Positions 6,465-12,678 of a stretch of DNA of 16,722 nt are shown here, one piece after another. Within the stretch, counting starts at the first letter, position 1. The number at the start of each line of letters is the position of its first letter. The translations under genes and the position numbers were made by a program. The notes below the pieces were generated by a model. It did no database searches. It saw only the letters and a program-made list of their open reading frames with translations, and had not been told where the DNA came from. The stretch is from DYEC01 sp034434695 (GTDB lineage: Bacteria; Chloroflexota; Anaerolineae; Anaerolineales; Anaerolineaceae). The DNA lies in contig DAOTYY010000047.1 of assembly GCA_034434695.1 (NCBI GenBank), positions 1-16,722 of the forward strand, given 5' to 3'.

Positions 6465-7241
6465 CTAAAGATTGCCCGCCACCCGCAAACCGGTCAGCCG
6501 TTCCAGCAGTTTGCGCAAGAACCAGATGGGCGGCAGCAGAATCAGGTGCAGGATTAAGCTGATGGCGAAAACAACGGCGAGTGCTTTTAATGCAGCGTTC
6601 AAGCCAGGTGCCAAATAAGTCAGCATCCATTGCCCGGCGCCTGCCAGCAAGGCGATCCCACCCAGTGCAGCAAGCAGCAGAACTAACGGCAGCCAAGCGC
6701 GGCGGTCTGAGTCGGAGGGCAGCATGGTGCTGCTGACTGCAAATGCCAGATAAAACCACAACCAGAAATCCTGCCGGGAAGGCATGGCAAATAGCGAACC
6801 TATCAGTGCATTCCACGCCCGTTGCGATGCTAGAGCCGCCCAGTGGCTCATCCCCAGCGGCTGCAATCCTAAATAAGCGGTGATCAATCCGCCGCTGACC
6901 AGCGGCGCCATGCCGATCAAGGCGTCACGCAGAAAGTCGCTGCGCGCGGTTTCCACGTATCCCAGCCGGACATGTCCATCCGGCAATATCTGCGGCAGAA
7001 TGGAAAACCTGCCCGTCCTCACCCTCAGAAGACGGGCAGCCAGCCAGTGACTTAATTCATGCACCAGAACACCGGGTAAAAACAATAGCGAGAACAGCCC
7101 AATGGTCAGTGCCGGACGGCGGGTAAGTAATAGAAAAACCGCCTGAATTTCCAGATGCAGCCGGCGGTTAATAAACAGGAATGGCGCCAGCGTTAAGAGC
7201 AGCCAACCAATTCCGCTAAAAGCGATCCCTGCGTCTTCCAA
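6465..7241 (-). CDS. HExxH integral membrane protein, M50-like putative metalloprotease (258 aa)
   Basis: Polytopic membrane protein with hydrophobic segments at about 9-24, 44-60, 108-128, 157-172, 182-203 and 218-240. The second hydrophobic stretch runs into HELSHW (61-66), a zinc-binding HExxH motif at a membrane boundary as in site-2 proteases. GMAPLVSGG (110-118) and MLPSDSD (173-179) resemble the conserved 'GPxxN' and 'NxxPxxxxD' positions of M50 enzymes, so D177 or D179 could be the third metal ligand. No PDZ or CBS domain is present. The frame opens at a TTG (7239-7241) six bases after the tpiA stop, implying translational coupling; no upstream ATG is available. The substrate is unknown, and the family assignment rests on these short motifs only. 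Confidence 0.7.
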   Translation of the reverse strand: MEDAGIAFSGIGWLLLTLAPFLFINRRLHLEIQAVFLLLTRRPALTIGLFSLLFLPGVLVHELSHWLAARLLRVRTGRFSILPQILPDGHVRLGYVETARSDFLRDALIGMAPLVSGGLITAYLGLQPLGMSHWAALASQRAWNALIGSLFAMPSRQDFWLWFYLAFAVSSTMLPSDSDRRAWLPLVLLLAALGGIALLAGAGQWMLTYLAPGLNAALKALAVVFAISLILHLILLPPIWFLRKLLERLTGLRVAGNL

Positions 7242-7247
7242 GGTTAC

Positions 7248-8006
7248 TTAAGCCGCAGCTGCCTTTGTAATGGCGACAAAGTCATCGGCTTTCAGGCTCG
7301 CACCGCCGACCAATGCGCCGTCAATTTCCGGCTGGGTGAAGAACTCTGCCGCAATATCGCCTTTGACAGAACCACCGTAAAGGACGCGAACTGCTTCAGC
7401 CACCCCCCGCCCGAACATGCTTTGCAAGACAGGGCGGATATAGTTGGCGATGACAGCGTTGGCATTCTCGCCGCTGGAGGCGCGCCCGGTGCCGATTGCC
7501 CAGACCGGTTCGTAAGCGATGACGATTTTGCCAGCTTGCTCAGCCGGGATTCCTTCCAGCCCGGCTTTTACCTGTCGGGTGACCACTGAGGCAGTCTGTC
7601 CGCTTTCATTTTCTGCCAGCGTCTCCCCGACGCAGACGATCGGAATCAAACCGATTGCCAGCGCCGCTTTGGTTTTCTTATTGACCGTTTCATCAGTCTC
7701 GCCAAAGTAAGTGCGGCGTTCGGAATGACCAATGATGACGTACTGGCAGAACTCTTTTATCATTGCCGGCGAAATTTCGCCGGTGAATGCACCAGAGGCT
7801 TCCCAGTACAGGTCTTGTGCGCCCAGACCAATGCCGGTGCCTTCTAGTAATCGCGAAACCGCCATTAAAGCGGTAAATGGCGGGCAGATTACCCGTTCAA
7901 CAGATGGAACGGATTGAAGTCCCAGCAACATCTGCGAGACCAGCGCGGTAGCTTCGCTGACGGTTTTATTCATCTTCCAGTTTCCAGCAACCAGTGGTGT
8001 ACGCAT
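7248..8006 (-). CDS. tpiA: Triosephosphate isomerase (252 aa)
   Basis: Glycolytic enzyme interconverting dihydroxyacetone phosphate and glyceraldehyde 3-phosphate. Visible active-site residues are N9 and K11 in GNWKMN, H94 in IIGHSERR (91-98) and E166 in AYEPVWAIGTG (164-174), which also holds flexible loop 6. The phosphate-binding YGGSVKGD (210-217) and GALVGGASL (230-238) are present. The length is typical of bacterial TPI. The start at 8006 is chosen because AGAGG (8013-8017) is six bases upstream and the protein then begins MRTPLVAGNWKMN like other family members; an in-frame ATG at 8033 lacks these. It is the first gene of a three-gene transcript with the HExxH membrane gene and lipA. 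Confidence 0.98.
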   Translation of the reverse strand: MRTPLVAGNWKMNKTVSEATALVSQMLLGLQSVPSVERVICPPFTALMAVSRLLEGTGIGLGAQDLYWEASGAFTGEISPAMIKEFCQYVIIGHSERRTYFGETDETVNKKTKAALAIGLIPIVCVGETLAENESGQTASVVTRQVKAGLEGIPAEQAGKIVIAYEPVWAIGTGRASSGENANAVIANYIRPVLQSMFGRGVAEAVRVLYGGSVKGDIAAEFFTQPEIDGALVGGASLKADDFVAITKAAAA

Positions 8007-8073
8007 TGTCAACCTCTTTGTGAAGAATATCATTCACCCCCCTGTGTTGCGAAGGGTGGTATGTACGTTTGCT

Positions 8074-8103
8074 ATTTTAGCAGAGAACGGCTTATTTTTG
8101 CAA
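8074..8103 (-). promoter_or_regulatory. Promoter of the tpiA-HExxH-lipA transcript
   Basis: On the minus strand TTGCAA (-35, 8098-8103), an 18-base spacer and TAAAAT (-10, 8074-8079). Transcription would start near 8067, giving a leader of about 60 bases. It separates the tpiA transcript from the OsmC-like gene that ends at 8114. Confidence 0.6.
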
Positions 8104-8113
8104 AGTCGAGTGG

Positions 8114-8509
8114 TCAGGCGACCTGTGTATAGACGTTGAAAGCAGGAGGATTTTCCATGTGCTTTTTGACTGCGCAAAGCTCTGCCGAACGCACCAGTGC
8201 ATCACGGTAGCGTTCCGGGAAGGTAGCTGGAACCTGTATTTCGATGTCCACTTTTTCGACCATCCCAGTCATCGGGTTGCTGTGAGTACGCTGAATCAGG
8301 CGGATGCCCTCTGTGGGTAAGTTGCGCTGGCGGCAAAACCCAAGCACATAAATACCGGCACAGGTGCCAAGTGAGGCTAAAAACAGGGCGAACGGTGTCG
8401 GGGCAGAGCCTTCCCCGCCGCCCATTGGCGGCTGGTCAGTTTTGACAGTGTAAGGACCAAAATGGGCGTCCACGCGCGCCCCACCGGGAAAATCAATCAG
8501 CATTTCCAT
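8114..8509 (-). CDS. OsmC family protein (131 aa)
   Basis: Thiol-dependent peroxidase-fold protein. The two family cysteines are present: C50 in SLGTCAGIY (46-54) at the start of the central helix, and C112 in AELCAVKKH (109-117). In characterised OsmC/Ohr proteins these two residues reduce organic hydroperoxides. The extra LGFCRQRNLP (56-65) and the C-terminal PPAFN (121-125) fit the YhfA-like branch, whose physiological substrate is unclear. The AAGGAGA site (8518-8524) eight bases before the ATG supports the start. It is divergent from the CRP-fold sensor gene, with 197 bases between them. No clear promoter was found for this gene. Confidence 0.9.
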   Translation of the reverse strand: MEMLIDFPGGARVDAHFGPYTVKTDQPPMGGGEGSAPTPFALFLASLGTCAGIYVLGFCRQRNLPTEGIRLIQRTHSNPMTGMVEKVDIEIQVPATFPERYRDALVRSAELCAVKKHMENPPAFNVYTQVA

Positions 8510-8586
8510 CGTTGTTGTCTCCTTGAGAATTGTTCAGGTTCAGATTACGGTTAATCAGATGACACACTGGCGCAAAAAGTTACATG

Positions 8587-8617
8587 TCATACTGTGTTTT
8601 CCTCATTTATCATACTG
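8587..8617 (+). repeat. Direct repeat TCATACTG x2, 23 bases apart
   Basis: Identical octamers at 8587-8594 and 8610-8617 in the divergent region between the OsmC-like and CRP-fold genes. The second copy also forms CATAC-N15-GTATG with 8631-8635. The spacing is about two helical turns, so paired binding of a regulator is possible, but chance cannot be excluded. Confidence 0.25.
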
Positions 8618-8671
8618 AATCTGGCAAAAGGTATGAGTTTTGTCAGTACTTTATAAGAAAAGTGCCACTAT

Positions 8672-8700
8672 TCCACACACGCAGGTCTAATTAACATAAT
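8672..8700 (+). promoter_or_regulatory. Candidate promoter of the CRP-fold/Nfu gene pair, leaderless
   Basis: TCCACA (-35, 8672-8677), a 17-base spacer and CATAAT (-10, 8695-8700). The predicted start falls on or next to the ATG at 8707. The ATG is preceded by AT-rich sequence with no Shine-Dalgarno match, as expected for a leaderless message. The -35 match is only moderate. Confidence 0.35.
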
Positions 8701-8706
8701 TACAAT

Positions 8707-9207
8707 ATGTTGCGTGAAGAACTTGCCCATCTTCCCCTATTTGAAGGTTTGAGCGCCGAACAGCTTGAGCAGTTTGCCGCGCTGCTGGATGTTTGTTATC
8801 TGACCAAAGGCAGGCGAATTTTCGAACAGGGTGACGCGGCTGAATATCTTTATATCCTGCTGGAAGGGGAAGTCCTGATTCGTTACAAACCCTATGACGG
8901 GGATGAGATCACGGTGGCGCGTGTGATGCCGGGTGGCGTGTTTGGCTGGTCGGCAGCGCTGGGACGTGCAACATATACTTCCTCTGTAGTTGCCGTCCAG
9001 GATGGCAAAGCATATTGCCTGCGGGCTGAGAAACTACAAAAGCTGTGCGATCAATGTCCCGAAACCGGTGTTATACTTTTAAAGAAACTGGCTGAAGTCA
9101 TTGCCCAGCGTGTGCAGGTAAGCCATGAACAGGTGTTTGGCATTCTAAGCCAGGGCATGGATAGCAGTGGAGATTGTATGAGGGAACTTGAAGATGGCAG
9201 ACAATAA
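8707..9207 (+). CDS. Cyclic-nucleotide-binding-domain protein without HTH (166 aa)
   Basis: A CRP-fold sensor domain without a DNA-binding domain. Residues about 8-125 show the fold: LPLFEGLSAEQLEQFAALLD (9-28), FEQGDAAEYLYILLEGEV (39-56) and PGGVFGWSAALG (75-86). A helix corresponding to the dimerisation helix follows (121-145). The chain then ends after 20 more residues, where CRP/FNR regulators would have a winged helix. The phosphate-binding cassette lacks the canonical 'GExAL...RxA' Glu and Arg, so classical cAMP binding is doubtful. Five cysteines are present (C30, C104, C114, C117, C157), two as CDQC. The gene overlaps the next one by 14 bases. It may act by protein contact rather than on DNA. 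Confidence 0.85.
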   Translation: MLREELAHLPLFEGLSAEQLEQFAALLDVCYLTKGRRIFEQGDAAEYLYILLEGEVLIRYKPYDGDEITVARVMPGGVFGWSAALGRATYTSSVVAVQDGKAYCLRAEKLQKLCDQCPETGVILLKKLAEVIAQRVQVSHEQVFGILSQGMDSSGDCMRELEDGRQ

Positions 9208-9451
9208 TACCCCCAATTACTCAACCGATGAGCAACTGCGCGGCTTAATTGAGCAACTGGATGCCTATATCAGCCACTATCACGGCGGCAGTGTGCAGTT
9301 GGTTTCTTTTGATGGTAAGGTGGTGAAGGTTCATTTGGGAGGTGCGTGCGAGGGCTGTCCGCTTTCTCCCATCACGCTGCATGGGTGGGTAGAAGGCACC
9401 ATCCGCCAGTTTTTCCCGGAGATTGAACGGGTTGAGGATGTAAAACCCTGA
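9194..9451 (+). CDS. NifU C-terminal (Nfu) domain protein (85 aa)
   Basis: Small iron-sulfur cluster carrier or scaffold of the Nfu type. The domain occupies nearly the whole protein: YHGGSVQLVSFDG (29-41), GGACEGCPLSPITL (49-62) with the cluster-binding pair C52-x-x-C55, then a helix ending in FFPEIERVEDV (73-83). Nfu proteins hold a [4Fe-4S] cluster between two monomers and pass it to target enzymes. ATG 9194 is preferred to a TTG two codons upstream because GAGGGAA lies at a suitable distance. It overlaps the end of the CRP-fold gene by 14 bases, so the two are translationally coupled. The stop lies four bases from the convergent membrane gene. Confidence 0.92.
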   Translation: MADNNTPNYSTDEQLRGLIEQLDAYISHYHGGSVQLVSFDGKVVKVHLGGACEGCPLSPITLHGWVEGTIRQFFPEIERVEDVKP

Positions 9452-9455
9452 GCTT

Positions 9456-10226
9456 TTAGCGCCGCTCGTTTCGGTGCTCCCATTCGGCAACGGCGGCGCG
9501 CAGCAAAGCCTTTGCTTCTTCGTCGTCCACAGAGTCAATCCCGTGATACCGTCTGGCACCGATCCAGACGGTAACCCCCTCTTTTGGATCTTCTACCAGC
9601 TTAATGATCTTTCCGGCTAACGGTGAATTCGGCAGCATTTCCTGCAATACTTCGTCAATCTGCTCTACAATGCTAAGTAGGGTTGGGGGAACTTTCTTTT
9701 CTTCTAGAACTTTGCTGACAAGAGGTTTTTGAGCTTCGTTTGCGGCTATCGGAACAGACGGCGGGGATGTTTGCGACTCTTCGATGATGGCAGACGAGGA
9801 CGATTGTGGTGGTGCTGTATCGGCAGCGGCAGGCTTGTGTCGGGCTGGCTTTTGGCGCTCTTCAGCCGGCGCTCCTATCCAGATCAACCATTCGCGCGTC
9901 AGCAATGCGATTTGTTGACGCAAACGCTCATCCATTGCCTGTGCGCTTTCGAAGCGTTTTTCGTCCAATATGGCAATTAATTTCCCGCTGGAACGCGAAC
10001 GCAACAGACGCAGCACTTCGATTTCATTATCCAGTTTGGTGATTGGTTCCTCTGCGGCGGTTGCTTCAAGTTCTTGCTGTTCTTCGGCAATTGTCTCTTT
10101 GTCTGGTTGATCTTTCTCGGCGTTTTCTTTGCCTCGATCGGCAAATAACATTGCCACCAACGCACCCCCAATAAAACCCACCGTAACAAAGACCAGCGCT
10201 AATATCAGAATATTTCCCAATGCCAT
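9456..10226 (-). CDS. Membrane-anchored protein with an internal domain duplication (256 aa)
   Basis: I do not recognise a named family. One N-terminal transmembrane helix (about 4-28) is followed by a highly acidic linker (31-62), a first globular segment (about 64-118), a Pro/Ser/Ala-rich linker (120-165) and a second globular segment (about 180-252). The two globular parts look related: GKLIAILDEKRFESAQAMDE (81-100) and GVTVWIGARRYHGIDSVDDE (217-236) align, and both continue into a helix ending in REWL or AEWE. The orientation of the anchor suggests a cytoplasmic body, though this is uncertain. GGAGAAGTAAGGT precedes the ATG. It is the last gene of the mutase-aspS-prs-mutM run, 28 bases after mutM. 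No function is proposed. Confidence 0.8.
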   Translation of the reverse strand: MALGNILILALVFVTVGFIGGALVAMLFADRGKENAEKDQPDKETIAEEQQELEATAAEEPITKLDNEIEVLRLLRSRSSGKLIAILDEKRFESAQAMDERLRQQIALLTREWLIWIGAPAEERQKPARHKPAAADTAPPQSSSSAIIEESQTSPPSVPIAANEAQKPLVSKVLEEKKVPPTLLSIVEQIDEVLQEMLPNSPLAGKIIKLVEDPKEGVTVWIGARRYHGIDSVDDEEAKALLRAAVAEWEHRNERR

Positions 10227-10254
10227 ACCTTACTTCTCCAATTCAAACAACTTA

Positions 10255-11106
10255 TTAGATTGTAGCACGACTTACAGGCTGGCAGTGCGGGCAAAAGTGC
10301 GTGCTGCGTTGACTAATGAGGATACGCTGGATGGGCGTGCCGCATGTCAGACATGGTTTTCCTGCTCTTCCATAGATGCGAAAGTGATTTTGAAAATTGC
10401 CGCCGCGATATACCCAATCAATGCTGGCGCCATTGTGACGGATGCCCTCTTCCAACACCTGACGGATAGCATACCATAACCGTTTTGCCTGCTCTTCTGT
10501 AAGTTGATTGGAGCGTGTCTGTGGATGGAGACCGGCAATATGCAGAGCTTCATCGGTGTAGATATTTCCCAGACCAGCCAGAAAGGTTTGATCCAACAGC
10601 AAGGGCTTGAGCTGGCGATGCGTGTCTTTGAGCAATCGGTAAAATTGCTCTGCGGTGAAGGTTTGCTCCAGCGGTTCAGGGCCCAGATTGCCCAACACTT
10701 CTGCAGGGTCATGGACAAACCAGATGCGTCCAAACTTGCGCGTATCGTTAAAGGCAAGCCGCCAACCATTGTGAAAATAGAATAACGCTCGGTCGTGCGG
10801 TTCGACAGGGCGCGGGTTTGCCTTTGCATCAAAGCTGGTTTCCAGCCGCAGGTCACCGCTCATGCGCAGATGAATGAGCAGATAGTCCTTGTCCAGCTCA
10901 ATGACGATGAATTTTCCGCGCCGACAGAGTCCTCGAATCACTCGACCGGGCAGGGTATGATTCAGGTCTTCCGGAGTTGGTGTGGCGAGAGTGCGCTGCC
11001 AGAGCAATTCTACCTTTTGGATGCTGTGTCCCGTCAGGGGTGGATGTTCTCCATCCCCCTGACGCAGGTTGCGCACAATCGTCTCGACTTCAGGCAATTC
11101 GGGCAT
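10255..11106 (-). CDS. mutM: Formamidopyrimidine-DNA glycosylase (283 aa)
   Basis: Base-excision repair enzyme that removes 8-oxoguanine and formamidopyrimidines and cleaves the strand by beta/delta elimination. Visible catalytic and structural features are the processed N-terminus PELPEVET with catalytic P2 and E3, the conserved lysine in CRRGKF (K65), HLRMSGDL (79-86), DTRKFGRI (121-128) and the helix-two-turn-helix region with GLGNIYTDEALH (178-189). The C-terminal zinc finger has C252, C255, C272 and C275, with the QRST turn (266-269). Length is normal and nothing is missing. It starts six bases after the prs stop, so the two are probably translationally coupled. Nei-type glycosylases are excluded by the PELPEVE start and the finger spacing. 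Confidence 0.97.
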   Translation of the reverse strand: MPELPEVETIVRNLRQGDGEHPPLTGHSIQKVELLWQRTLATPTPEDLNHTLPGRVIRGLCRRGKFIVIELDKDYLLIHLRMSGDLRLETSFDAKANPRPVEPHDRALFYFHNGWRLAFNDTRKFGRIWFVHDPAEVLGNLGPEPLEQTFTAEQFYRLLKDTHRQLKPLLLDQTFLAGLGNIYTDEALHIAGLHPQTRSNQLTEEQAKRLWYAIRQVLEEGIRHNGASIDWVYRGGNFQNHFRIYGRAGKPCLTCGTPIQRILISQRSTHFCPHCQPVSRATI

Positions 11107-11112
11107 TACCGC

Positions 11113-12102
11113 TTACTCGTTAAACATCTCTCCCACACTGCGTCCCTCATTGGCACGGCGGATCACCTCACCCAGCAGTTCTGCAACGGTCAGCACTTTC
11201 AGCCGGTTTCCTAAAAGGGCGCGTTTGTGTTCCGGGATGGGGATGGTATCGGTGGTAATAAACTGAGTCACCGGCAAAGCAGCCAGCCGTTCGCAAGCGT
11301 TGGCAGAAAGGACGGGGTGAACGAATGAAACATAGACATCCCGCGCCCCGCAGGATTTGACTAGTTGCACCGCTTCAACCATTGAGCCGCCGGTGTCCAC
11401 TTCATCATCTACAATGATTACATCACGATTTTCAACCTCGCCGATCAAGGTTAATGCTTCGGCGTTGGAATCATTGCTGACGCGTCGCTTTTCAATAAAA
11501 GCCATCGGCACGTCCAGCGCGGCGGCGTAGTTACGCGCTTTTTTGGCAAACCCCAGATCGGCAGTGACGACTACCGGACGGTGCATCTGCGGTTTGAGCG
11601 ATTTGACATAGTCACTGAGGATGTAGAAAGTAGTCAGGACATCGCCGGGAATAGAGAAGAACCCCTGTATCTGCCCGGCGTGCAGATCAAGGGTAATGTA
11701 GCGGTCTGCGCCAGCGATCTCGATCATATCTGCTACCAGCCGCGCCGTGATAGGAACACGGGGCTGGTCTTTCTTGTCGGAGCGGGCATAACAAAGATAG
11801 GGTACAACAGCGGTGATGCGCGCTGCCGAATCCAGCCGCAAGGTTTGCAGCAAAATCAGCAGTTCCATCAGATTATCATGCACCGGCGCCGGCGTAGTCT
11901 GGATCACATAACAGTCTTGACCGCGCACGCTGCCATGCAGCTTGACAAACAAGTTGCTGTTGGGGAAAGTAATAATATCCCGCCCGCATAACGGCAAACC
12001 GAGATAATCGGCGATCTTTTGCGCCAGTTCCGGGCAGGCGGTTCCGGCAAACAGCTTGATTTCGCCATACATTTTCTCGTGCCGATGAATGGGTAAAGGC
12101 AT
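11113..12102 (-). CDS. prs: Ribose-phosphate pyrophosphokinase (329 aa)
   Basis: Makes PRPP from ribose 5-phosphate and ATP for nucleotide, His and Trp synthesis. Visible features are FPNSNLFVKLHGSVRGQD (46-63) at the ATP site, YARSDKKDQPRVPITARLVA (105-124), the catalytic-loop region DLHAGQIQGFF with H141 (139-149), and the PRPP loop VDDEVDTGGSM (231-241). Several positions differ from the textbook enzyme: RSDKK for RQDRK, DDEVDTGGS for DDMIDTGGT, and NSN for the usual DGE. The core scaffold is intact, so an active but divergent subtype is likely. The start at 12102 is backed by AAGGAGG at ideal spacing; the next ATG would remove ten residues. It lies 9 bases after the GNAT gene and 6 before mutM. 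Confidence 0.95.
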   Translation of the reverse strand: MPLPIHRHEKMYGEIKLFAGTACPELAQKIADYLGLPLCGRDIITFPNSNLFVKLHGSVRGQDCYVIQTTPAPVHDNLMELLILLQTLRLDSAARITAVVPYLCYARSDKKDQPRVPITARLVADMIEIAGADRYITLDLHAGQIQGFFSIPGDVLTTFYILSDYVKSLKPQMHRPVVVTADLGFAKKARNYAAALDVPMAFIEKRRVSNDSNAEALTLIGEVENRDVIIVDDEVDTGGSMVEAVQLVKSCGARDVYVSFVHPVLSANACERLAALPVTQFITTDTIPIPEHKRALLGNRLKVLTVAELLGEVIRRANEGRSVGEMFNE

Positions 12103-12111
12103 CTTGCCTCC

Positions 12112-12660
12112 TTACTTTGCTGTTTCAGCATCCTGCCATTCGGAGCGCAGGATGCTCATCAATAGAACATCCACAAATTTCCCATCTTGATAACGTCCCT
12201 GTCGCAGTCGTCCTTCATGGACGAAGCCGACATTTTCGTAACTTCGAATACCGCGCTGGTTGGTTTCATAGACATGCAACCCCACCCGGTTCAAGTTAAG
12301 CGTGTTGAAGGCGTGCCGCAGCATTAACCGCATGGCTTCCCGCCCATACCCTTGATTCCAATACTGTTTTTCACCGATGAAAATTCCGACTTCCGCACTG
12401 CGATCGTACCAGTTAATGTTTGTCAAGCCAATATTGCCAATGGCTCTCCAGCCCGTCGGTGTTTTGATTTCAATGGTAAGGGGACGCTCTTCAGGAGGAC
12501 GCTGCTGCACGGAAACAAACCAGGCTTCTTCTTCGGTCATCGAAAGCGGCAGACGCAGCTTGAGATGCTGGCGCACTTCTGGGTCATTCAGCCAGCCGAC
12601 AAATCTTGGCACATCTTCCCGTTCAATTGCCCGCAGGCGGATGCGTTCGCCGTAGATCAT
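12112..12660 (-). CDS. GNAT acetyltransferase, RimJ/RimL-like (182 aa)
   Basis: Acetyl-CoA-dependent N-acetyltransferase of the RimJ/RimL/SpeG-like branch. The fold can be followed from GERIRLRAIEREDVPRFVGW (4-23) through AIGNIGLTNINW (73-84) and AEVGIFIG (89-96). The acetyl-CoA pyrophosphate loop is NQGYGREA (102-109), and the C-terminal NQRGIRSYENVGF (134-146) is the other typical family motif. The substrate could be a ribosomal protein N-terminus, a polyamine or an antibiotic; sequence alone does not decide. A GAGGTGG site precedes the ATG. It sits 18 bases after aspS and 9 before prs, so it shares their transcript, which makes a housekeeping modification role more likely than a resistance role. 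Confidence 0.92.
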   Translation of the reverse strand: MIYGERIRLRAIEREDVPRFVGWLNDPEVRQHLKLRLPLSMTEEEAWFVSVQQRPPEERPLTIEIKTPTGWRAIGNIGLTNINWYDRSAEVGIFIGEKQYWNQGYGREAMRLMLRHAFNTLNLNRVGLHVYETNQRGIRSYENVGFVHEGRLRQGRYQDGKFVDVLLMSILRSEWQDAETAK

Positions 12661-12678
12661 TGTTCCACCTCTCTAGAT

